Shown here piece by piece: positions 44,349-51,126 of a stretch of DNA of 51,126 nucleotides. The notes beneath the pieces are model-generated. The model was not told where the DNA came from. It saw nothing but the letters and a program-made list of their open reading frames with translations, and searched no databases. The translations under genes and the position numbers were made by a program. Source of the DNA: Cupriavidus cauae (GTDB lineage: Bacteria; Pseudomonadota; Gammaproteobacteria; Burkholderiales; Burkholderiaceae); NCBI RefSeq assembly GCF_008632125.1, contig NZ_VWRN01000049.1, forward strand, positions 1-51,126. Reading direction: 5' to 3'. How positions within the stretch are numbered: position 1 is the stretch's first letter; every line of letters starts with the position of its first letter.

Positions 44349-45173
44349 ATGGGTTTCGGCCTGATCGTGATCGGCGACGAGATTCTGTCGGGACGACGCG
44401 AGGACAAGCACATGCGGCGCGCGATCGCGCTGCTGGCCGAGCGCGGACTGGCGCTGCAATGGGCCGAGTATGTCGGCGACGAGCGCGAGCGCATCACCGC
44501 GACGCTGCGCCGCACGCTGGCGGGCCCGGACGTGGTGTTCTGCACCGGCGGCATCGGCGCCACGCCGGACGACCATACGCGCCAGTGCGCGGCGGCGGCG
44601 CTGGGCGTGCCGCTGGAGCTGCATCCCGAGGCGAGGGAGCTGATCGCGCAGCGCATCGCTGAAACCGCGGGCGGCGATCCGGTCAAGGCGGATCTGTCGC
44701 TGCCGGAGAACCAGCATCGCTTCAAGATGGGCGAGTTTCCGCGCGGCGCCCGCATCATCCCCAACAGCTACAACCGGATCCCGGGCTTCTCGATCGGCGA
44801 CCACCATTTCATGCCGGGCTTCCCGGTGATGGCGTGGCCGATGATGGAGTGGGTGCTGGACAACCAGTATTCGCACCTGTTCCACCAGGTGCAGCACGTC
44901 GAGCGCGCCTTCCTGGTGTTCGAGGCGCCGGAGTCGACGCTGACGCCGCTGATGGAGCAGGTCGAGACCGCCTTCCCGGGCGTGCGTGTGTTCAGCCTGC
45001 CGTCGGTCGGCGACGCCCAGCGCGGCGAGCTGTACGCGCGGCGGCATATCGACCTGGGCGTCAAGGGTGCCCCAGCCCTGGTGGAGGCCGCCTACGCGAT
45101 GCTGCGCGACGGCGTGCGGGCGATGGGATTCGAGGTGGTGGAGAACGTGGGAGCGGGCGTCAGCGCGGGGTGA
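44349..45173 (+). CDS. CinA N-terminal/MoCF-type molybdopterin-binding domain protein
   Basis: A 274-residue single-domain protein with the MoaB/MogA-like fold: GLIVIGDEILSGRREDKH at the N-terminus and FCTGGIGATPDDHT. Full CinA proteins add a C-terminal nicotinamide-nucleotide deamidase domain, which is absent here, so a true CinA name is avoided. Related single-domain proteins include ADP-ribose pyrophosphatases (COG1058). AGAGGGG precedes the ATG at 44349. Confidence 0.85.
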   Translation: MGFGLIVIGDEILSGRREDKHMRRAIALLAERGLALQWAEYVGDERERITATLRRTLAGPDVVFCTGGIGATPDDHTRQCAAAALGVPLELHPEARELIAQRIAETAGGDPVKADLSLPENQHRFKMGEFPRGARIIPNSYNRIPGFSIGDHHFMPGFPVMAWPMMEWVLDNQYSHLFHQVQHVERAFLVFEAPESTLTPLMEQVETAFPGVRVFSLPSVGDAQRGELYARRHIDLGVKGAPALVEAAYAMLRDGVRAMGFEVVENVGAGVSAG

Positions 45174-45214
45174 GATGGCATTGCGCCACTGCGCTGCAAG
45201 ATGCGGTGGGTTTG

Positions 45215-45245
45215 CTCCCCTCTCCCGCGTGCGGGAGAGGGAGGG
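45215..45245. repeat. REP-like palindromic element, copy E (perfect core)
   Basis: CCTCTCCCGC-GT-GCGGGAGAGG (45219-45240) is the cleanest copy in the window, a perfect 10-bp palindrome. It lies between convergent genes and may protect or end both transcripts. Confidence 0.65.
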
Positions 45246-45281
45246 ACTCACTGGCCAAGAGTCTGCGCCTTCAGTGCGACC

Positions 45282-45746
45282 TCAAGCCCCGTGCCACGGC
45301 AGCCCGCGCACGCACCAGCCCTCGACCGTCTTGCGGTGGTGGTGCTCGTCGCGCGGGCCTTCGAAGCCTTCCAGCACATCGATCGCGTAACGGTAGCCGG
45401 CCTCGGTGGCGACGCGGGCGGCGTGCTTGGAGCGCGCCGCGCTGCGGCACAGGAACAGCACCGGCGCGTCCTGCGGCACCTTCGCCTTCAGTTCCTCGAC
45501 GAAGCGCGGATTCTGCGCGCCGCCGGGATAGCCCGACCATTCCACATGCAGCGACTGGCGCTCCGGCACGTCCGGGCCGCCGACCCAGTCCAGCTCGGCC
45601 TGGGTGCGCACGTCGACCAGCACCGCGTTCGGGTCGGCCATCAGCAGATCGTAGGCTTGCTGCGGCGTCAGCGCGCCGTAGTAGGGCAGTTGGTCCTGTT
45701 GTTGCCGCGCGTTGGCGGCCTGCAGAAGCGCGTCTCGGGTGGTCAT
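45282..45746 (-). CDS. Rhodanese domain protein
   Basis: A 154-residue single-domain sulfurtransferase-like protein. The active-site loop CRSAARS has Cys100, and VLVDVRTQAELDWVGG is the second signature. Rhodaneses transfer sulfane sulfur from thiosulfate or persulfides. It is divergent from glnA and convergent with the CinA-like gene; its location next to glnA is probably not functional linkage. ATG at 45746 on the minus strand. Confidence 0.88.
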   Translation of the reverse strand: MTTRDALLQAANARQQQDQLPYYGALTPQQAYDLLMADPNAVLVDVRTQAELDWVGGPDVPERQSLHVEWSGYPGGAQNPRFVEELKAKVPQDAPVLFLCRSAARSKHAARVATEAGYRYAIDVLEGFEGPRDEHHHRKTVEGWCVRGLPWHGA

Positions 45747-45815
45747 TGCAAGGGACGGTTTGGATCGATGGAAGACGTGACGCCGATCGCGGCCACGCCT
45801 GCTGCAAAGACCGTT

Positions 45816-45821
45816 ATTCTA
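45816..45821 (-). promoter_or_regulatory. Candidate -10 box (TAGAAT) for the rhodanese gene
   Basis: On the minus strand GAGTAGAAT lies about 70 bases before the gene. The -35 region is not clear. Confidence 0.4.
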
Positions 45822-45900
45822 CTCCGCCGGGCGCGGGGGCCGCGGTGCAACCGCAGTGGCAGGCCGGCGAGCCGGCTCGAAAACCGGCGCCGGCGCCAGC

Positions 45901-45959
45901 ATGGTGCCGATTGCACCATGTCGGTGCATTCGAACGCGGCGATGCACCGGGTTGGGGTT
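45901..45959 (+). promoter_or_regulatory. Two NtrC-like enhancer sites upstream of glnA
   Basis: The first site, TGCACCATGTCGGTGCA (45912-45928), is a perfect TGCACC-N5-GGTGCA dyad close to the NtrC consensus. The second begins TGCACC at 45943 and is weaker on its right half. Their centres are 31 bases apart, about three turns, as in the classic glnA enhancer. An overlapping dyad ATGGTGC-N5-GCACCAT starts at 45901. They lie about 220-250 bases before the sigma-54 start. Confidence 0.75.
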
Positions 45960-46144
45960 TGCGGCCGGTGCCGATGCCGCCGGCACCCGCGCCTTCGAGC
46001 CGCCGTCGCGGCGCCTCCGGCATCCGTCGGAGCCTTGCGCCAACGCGGTGCAACGGCGCCTTTCCGCGCCGATGCACAGATTGCGGGAACGGGCGGGCTG
46101 CTGCGCGGCGCCGGCGTCACCGTCGCGCCAAATCCGTGCGGACG
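45960..46144. other. Spacer between glnA enhancer and promoter
   Basis: 185 bases without a supported gene; it would form the DNA loop between activator and sigma-54 polymerase. One further TGCA-containing stretch near 46051-46076 is not a full NtrC site. Confidence 0.4.
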
Positions 46145-46162
46145 TTGGCATGCTTTCTGCTA
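46145..46162 (+). promoter_or_regulatory. Sigma-54 (-24/-12) promoter of glnA
   Basis: TTGGCATGCTTTCTGCT has GG at 46147-46148 and GC at 46159-46160 with exactly 10 bases between them, the invariant sigma-54 geometry. Transcription would start near 46172, about 106 bases before glnA. TAACAT at 46161 might also act as a weak sigma-70 -10. Confidence 0.85.
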
Positions 46163-46277
46163 ACATGCTTCGTCCTTTTGATGGCCGGTCGCCGCCGGCA
46201 GGCGGCAGCGATGCGCCCCCGGCGGCCGGCACGTGAATGGCTCCAACTGAACTCAGCCGAATTACCAGGAGATAGGC

Positions 46278-47693
46278 ATGGCGCAGAGCGTTGCAGATGT
46301 GATGAAGCTGGTGAAGGAAAACGACGTCAAGTTCGTCGACTTCCGTTTCACCGACACCAAGGGCAAGGAGCAGCACGTGTCCGTGCCGACCTCGCACTTC
46401 GGTGACGACAAGTTCGAGAGCGGCCATGCTTTCGACGGCTCGTCCATCGCCGGCTGGAAGGGTATCGAGGCATCGGACATGCTGCTGATGCCGGATCCGA
46501 ACACCGCCCATATCGACCCGTTCTACGAAGAGCCGACGCTGGTGCTGACCTGCGACGTGGTCGAGCCGTCCGACGGCAAGGGCTACGACCGCGACCCGCG
46601 TTCGATCGCCAAGCGCGCCGAAGCCTATCTGAAGAGCACCGGCCTGGGGGACACCGCCTACTTCGGTCCCGAGCCCGAGTTCTTCATCTTCGACGGCGTG
46701 ACCTGGAACATCGACATGCAGGGCTGCTTCGTCAAGATCCATTCGGAAGAAGCGCCGTGGTCGTCGGCCCGTGAGTTCGAGCACGGCAACAGCGGCCACC
46801 GTCCGGGCAAGAAGGGCGGCTACTTCCCGGTCGCCCCGATCGACACCTTCCAGGACATGCGTTCGGAAATGTGCCTGATCCTGGAATCGCTGGGCATCCC
46901 CGTCGAAGTCCACCACCACGAAGTGGCCGGCCAGGGCCAGAACGAGATCGGTACCAAGTTCAGCACGCTGGTGCAGCGCGCCGACTGGACGCAGCTGCAG
47001 AAGTACGTGATCCAGAACGTCGCCCACACCTACGGCAAGACCGCGACCTTCATGCCGAAGCCGGTGGTCGGCGACAACGGCTCGGGCATGCACGTGCACC
47101 AGTCGATCTGGAAGGACGGCCAGAACCTGTTCGCGGGCAACGGCTACGCCGGGCTGTCGGAGTTCGCGCTGTACTACATCGGCGGCATCATCAAGCACGC
47201 CCGCGCGCTGAACGCGATCACCAACCCGGGTACCAACTCGTACAAGCGCCTGGTGCCGGGCTTCGAAGCCCCGGTCAAGCTGGCCTACTCGGCCCGCAAC
47301 CGCTCGGCCTCGATCCGCATCCCGTACGTGGCGAACCCGAAGGGCCGCCGCATCGAGACCCGCTTCCCGGATCCGCTGATGAACCCGTACCTGGGCTTCG
47401 CCGCGCTGATGATGGCCGGCCTGGACGGCGTGCAGAACAAGATCCACCCGGGCGAGGCCGCGGACAAGAACCTGTACGACCTGCCGCCGGAAGAGGATGC
47501 AAAGATCCCGACCGTGTGCGCGAGCCTGGATCAGGCCCTCGAGTACCTGGACAAGGACCGCGAGTTCCTGACCCGCGGCGGCGTGTTCAGCAACACGATG
47601 ATCGACGCCTACATCGAACTGAAGATGGAGGAAGTGACCCGCTTCCGCATGACCACCCATCCGCTCGAGTTCGAGATGTACTACTCGCTGTAA
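46278..47693 (+). CDS. glnA: Glutamine synthetase, type I
   Basis: Dodecameric enzyme that makes glutamine from glutamate and ammonia. Of 471 residues, the N-terminal beta-grasp domain leads to the catalytic domain with [22 protein letters not shown] and [12 protein letters not shown]. The regulatory adenylylation tyrosine is Tyr400 in NLYDLPP, so it should be controlled by GlnE. AGGAG lies upstream of the ATG. With glnL and glnG downstream, it forms a standard nitrogen-control cluster; a terminator right after it keeps its transcript separate. Confidence 0.98.
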   Translation: MAQSVADVMKLVKENDVKFVDFRFTDTKGKEQHVSVPTSHFGDDKFESGHAFDGSSIAGWKGIEASDMLLMPDPNTAHIDPFYEEPTLVLTCDVVEPSDGKGYDRDPRSIAKRAEAYLKSTGLGDTAYFGPEPEFFIFDGVTWNIDMQGCFVKIHSEEAPWSSAREFEHGNSGHRPGKKGGYFPVAPIDTFQDMRSEMCLILESLGIPVEVHHHEVAGQGQNEIGTKFSTLVQRADWTQLQKYVIQNVAHTYGKTATFMPKPVVGDNGSGMHVHQSIWKDGQNLFAGNGYAGLSEFALYYIGGIIKHARALNAITNPGTNSYKRLVPGFEAPVKLAYSARNRSASIRIPYVANPKGRRIETRFPDPLMNPYLGFAALMMAGLDGVQNKIHPGEAADKNLYDLPPEEDAKIPTVCASLDQALEYLDKDREFLTRGGVFSNTMIDAYIELKMEEVTRFRMTTHPLEFEMYYSL

Positions 47694-47743
47694 GCAGGCG
47701 CTGTCAGCACCCGCTGCAAGTACACCGTGCTTGTTGCACCAGG

Positions 47744-47770
47744 AAGGGGCGGCCTCGGCTGTCCCTTTTT
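47744..47770 (+). terminator. Rho-independent terminator after glnA
   Basis: AAGGGGCGGCC pairs with GGCTGTCCCTT (two G-U pairs) around a short loop and is followed by five T. It lies 50 bases after the glnA stop and should limit read-through into the regulatory genes. Confidence 0.85.
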
Positions 47771-47781
47771 GTTTGGCTCGC

Positions 47782-47787
47782 TAGAAT
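47782..47787 (+). promoter_or_regulatory. Candidate -10 box (TAGAAT) for the DUF4124-glnL unit
   Basis: TAGAAT follows the glnA terminator and lies 30 bases before the next ATG. The -35 would overlap the terminator stem. It would give basal expression of glnL without glnA induction. Confidence 0.45.
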
Positions 47788-47816
47788 TGGGCTTCCTCCG
47801 ACCTCGATCCCTGCCG

Positions 47817-48470
47817 ATGCGACGCCCGTCCATGACCGCGACCCTGTCTTCGTCCCGCCCGCCGCACCGCCCCGGTGCCGAACCGGCGCCGCCACCCCGG
47901 ACCGGTGCATCGGCCGCCCTGTTGCTGGGCATCGCGGCGGGTGTGGCGGCGGCGCTCGGTCCGCTGGGCGCGTCGCCGGCAGCGGCACAGTCCGCGGCGC
48001 AGTCCGCGCCGAACGGCTCGGAGATCTACGTCTGCAGCGGCCCGAAGGGCGTGCCCGAATACCGCAACGGCAATGGCGGCAAGGGCTGCAAGCGGCTGGA
48101 CCTGCCCGACGTGCTGACCGTGCCGGTGACCCGGCAGGCGGCGCGGGGCGTTGGCGGCGGTGGCGGCGGCGGTGTCAATCCGGCACCGATCGATGGCGCC
48201 ACCGCGGCGAACTTCCCGCGCATCGACGCGGCCACGCAGCGCCGCCGCGACGGCGAACGCCGCGCCGTGCTGGAAGAGGAGCTGCGCAGCGAGCAGGCCA
48301 AGCTGGCCACGCTGCGCGCGCAATTCAACGAGGGCCAGCCGGAGCGGCAGGGCGACGAACGCAACTACCAGCGCTATCTGGACCGCACCGCCGCGCTGCG
48401 CGAGGACATCGCCCGCAGCGAGGCCAATGCGGCCGCGCTGCGGCGCGAGCTGGCCAACCTGAAGGATTGA
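47817..48470 (+). CDS. DUF4124 domain-containing exported protein
   Basis: A 217-residue protein with a signal peptide or membrane anchor (ASAALLLGIAAGVAAALGP), a short DUF4124 domain (EIYVCSGPKGVPEYRNG), a Gly run and a C-terminal coiled coil (about 155-215). DUF4124 proteins are small envelope proteins of unknown role. The start could be 47817 or 47832; no Shine-Dalgarno sequence decides. It lies between glnA and glnL and ends 10 bases before glnL, so it is cotranscribed with glnL. Confidence 0.8.
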   Translation: MRRPSMTATLSSSRPPHRPGAEPAPPPRTGASAALLLGIAAGVAAALGPLGASPAAAQSAAQSAPNGSEIYVCSGPKGVPEYRNGNGGKGCKRLDLPDVLTVPVTRQAARGVGGGGGGGVNPAPIDGATAANFPRIDAATQRRRDGERRAVLEEELRSEQAKLATLRAQFNEGQPERQGDERNYQRYLDRTAALREDIARSEANAAALRRELANLKD

Positions 48471-48480
48471 GGATCGATCG

Positions 48481-49632
48481 ATGCGCCGCCTGATTCGCAG
48501 CGTTTCACGCAAGGTCGGCGGCGCCGACCGCGCGCCGGCCGACGAGGACAGCGCGTCCCCGACGTCGCCGGTGCTCGCCGCGCTCGCCGCGGGGCTCGAC
48601 ATGATGCCGAACCCCGTGCTGCTGGTCGCGCAGCCCGGCATGCGCATCGTCTACGCCAACCCGGCCGCCGAGGCCAGCTTCGGCCTCTCGCGCAAGTCGA
48701 TGCTGGAGCTGTCGCTGTCGGCGCTGTTCGGCCGCGCCGACGAGCTCGACGCGATGATCGATTCGGTGCTGGCGCGCCAGGTCGATGCGCGGCGCCAGGA
48801 CGTGGTCCTGCAACCGCCGCTGCGCGAGCCGATGCACGCGCATGTGGTGATCGGCGGCATCGACGCGAGCCCCGGCACCGCGCTGGTCGAGGTGCTGCCC
48901 AACGAGCAGAAGGTCCGCAGCGAAAGGGAGGAACGCATCCTCGACCTGACCTCGGCCAACAAGGAGCTGATCCGCAATCTGGCCCACGAGATCAAGAATC
49001 CGCTGGGCGGCATCCGCGGCGCGGCGCAGCTGCTCGAATTCGAATTGCCCGAACGCAGCCTGCGCGAATACACCCAGGTCATCATCAAGGAATCGGATCG
49101 CCTGCAGACGCTGGTCGACCGCCTGCTCGAGCCGCACCGGCATCCGCATATCGTGCGCGAGCTCAATATCCACGAGGTGCTCGAGCGCGTGCGGTCGGTG
49201 GTGCTGGCCGAATTCCCCAACGGCCTCGAGATCGTGCGCGACTACGACGCGAGCCTGCCCGAGCTGTCCGGCGATATCGAGCAGCTGATCCAGGCGGTGC
49301 TCAACATCGTCCATAACGCGGCGCAGGCGCTGGCCGAGCGCATCGCGCGCGGCGATGCGCAGATCGTGCTGCGCACGCGGGTCGCGCGGCAGGTCACGAT
49401 CGCCAAGCGGCTGTACAAGCTGGCATTGGACTTGCATGTGATCGACAACGGTCCGGGCATTCCCGAGGATATTCGCGAACGCATCTTCTACCCGCTGGTA
49501 TCGGGCAGGGATGGCGGCAGTGGGCTCGGTCTGACACTGGCGCAGACCTTCGTGCAGCAGCACGAGGGTCTGATCGAATGCGAGAGCCGGCCCGGCTGTA
49601 CCGATTTCCGCATCCTGCTGCCGCTGCGCTGA
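48481..49632 (+). CDS. glnL: Nitrogen regulation sensor histidine kinase GlnL (NtrB)
   Basis: Phosphorylates and dephosphorylates the activator GlnG in response to PII. Of 383 residues, a PAS domain occupies about 36-110, the dimerisation helix with phospho-acceptor His169 is in NLAHEIKNPLGGIRG, and the HATPase domain has the N-box VLNIVHNAAQAL and G-boxes DNGPGIP and GGSGLGLTL. No membrane segments are seen, as expected for this soluble kinase. GAGGATCG precedes the ATG. Confidence 0.96.
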   Translation: MRRLIRSVSRKVGGADRAPADEDSASPTSPVLAALAAGLDMMPNPVLLVAQPGMRIVYANPAAEASFGLSRKSMLELSLSALFGRADELDAMIDSVLARQVDARRQDVVLQPPLREPMHAHVVIGGIDASPGTALVEVLPNEQKVRSEREERILDLTSANKELIRNLAHEIKNPLGGIRGAAQLLEFELPERSLREYTQVIIKESDRLQTLVDRLLEPHRHPHIVRELNIHEVLERVRSVVLAEFPNGLEIVRDYDASLPELSGDIEQLIQAVLNIVHNAAQALAERIARGDAQIVLRTRVARQVTIAKRLYKLALDLHVIDNGPGIPEDIRERIFYPLVSGRDGGSGLGLTLAQTFVQQHEGLIECESRPGCTDFRILLPLR

Positions 49633-49654
49633 ACGACCCGGGACGGCCCCGGAC

Positions 49655-49734
49655 GGGCTTGAGGGCTTGAGGGCTTGAGGGCTTAAGGGCTTAAGGGCTT
49701 AAGGACTCGAGGGCTTGAGGGCTTGCGGCCTTAC
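49655..49734 (+). repeat. 8-bp tandem repeat between glnL and glnG
   Basis: Ten consecutive octamers GGGCTTGA or close variants (three GGGCTTAA in a row in the middle). They fill about half of the 178-base glnL-glnG gap. The repeat has no hairpin or T-run and is not a terminator. Confidence 0.92.
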
Positions 49735-49810
49735 GGCCCATGGCCCCCACGCCGGGTGGACAGCGCAGCGAAGGCGGACCTCCGAAACACCGAGCAGACA
49801 AGCGACGCAC

Positions 49811-51126
<1,316 letters not shown>

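Noticed and set aside
45822..46277. Short open frames on both strands in the glnA upstream region
   Set aside because: They overlap the predicted enhancer and sigma-54 promoter and have no domains.
47720..47795. A second sigma-54 promoter for the DUF4124-glnL unit
   Set aside because: TTTGGCTCGCTAGAATTGG has no GC ten bases after its GG, so the required -24/-12 spacing is absent. A GTGC-N5-GCAC dyad near 47727 is noted but incomplete as an NtrC site.

Overview
The window is a GC-rich chromosomal segment whose gene order and protein families point to a betaproteobacterium of the order Burkholderiales, most likely family Burkholderiaceae. The evidence is the run pcm-nlpD-rpoS, then ndk-rlmN-pilW-rodZ-ispG-hisS-yfgM-bamB-der-hfq-hflX-hflK-hflC-hisZ-purA, a 79-residue Hfq, HisZ placed after hflC, and glnA-glnL-glnG at the far end. 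I saw no insertion sequence, prophage, CRISPR array or plasmid gene. This is core chromosome with housekeeping genes; the unusual material lies in intergenic regions and low-complexity protein segments. The genus is not assigned.

Layout. 1-6100: protein repair and stationary phase (pcm, nlpD, rpoS), a PolB-type 3'-5' exonuclease overlapping rpoS, an opposing EEP-family phosphohydrolase, and the 23S rRNA methyltransferase rlmD. 6293-17240: a Bax-inhibitor-1 membrane protein (minus), then a long plus-strand run of ndk, rlmN, pilW, rodZ, ispG, hisS, yfgM, bamB and der. 17472-25159: hfq, hflX, hflK, hflC, hisZ, purA and a phosphoribosyltransferase gene. 25332-26540: a two-gene minus-strand unit of an NAD(P)-binding oxidoreductase and an Rrf2-type repressor, each preceded by the same 25-bp operator-like sequence. 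27120-27206: tRNA-Leu(CAG) with a consensus promoter. 27277-34000: rnr, rlmB, a class III-like sirtuin, tal (minus), rpiA and the YggX-type iron protein (minus). 34156-39995: divergent argA and hrpA. 40253-43117: a tight three-gene set for an exported beta-propeller, a NodB-like deacetylase and a fatty acid hydroxylase/sterol desaturase. 43463-45746: EI24 protein, CinA N-terminal-type protein, rhodanese (minus). 46278-end: glnA, a DUF4124 protein, glnL and glnG, with glnG cut by the window edge.

How the genes work together. The left half combines RNA metabolism and stress (RpoS, Hfq, HflX, HflKC), envelope assembly (NlpD, PilW, RodZ, YfgM, BamB) and translation or rRNA modification (RlmD, RlmN, HisS, Der). 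The right end is the nitrogen control cluster. glnA has a convincing sigma-54 promoter with two NtrC-like sites one helical phase apart, and the genes for the kinase (GlnL) and activator (GlnG) lie downstream.

Most interesting signals: (1) argA and hrpA diverge from one symmetric octamer ATTATAAT placed so that both mRNAs would be leaderless or nearly so; (2) rlmB starts inside a perfect 13-bp inverted repeat whose loop is the -10 box TACAAT, so read-through RNA could hide the start codon while promoter-initiated RNA could not; (3) the duplicated Rrf2 operator; (4) short tandem repeats of 8, 12, 15 and 24 bp in or beside genes; (5) the propeller-deacetylase-hydroxylase operon, whose deacetylase has an altered metal motif. 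I did not find a defence system or other obviously new multi-gene machine; the novelty here is mainly regulatory.
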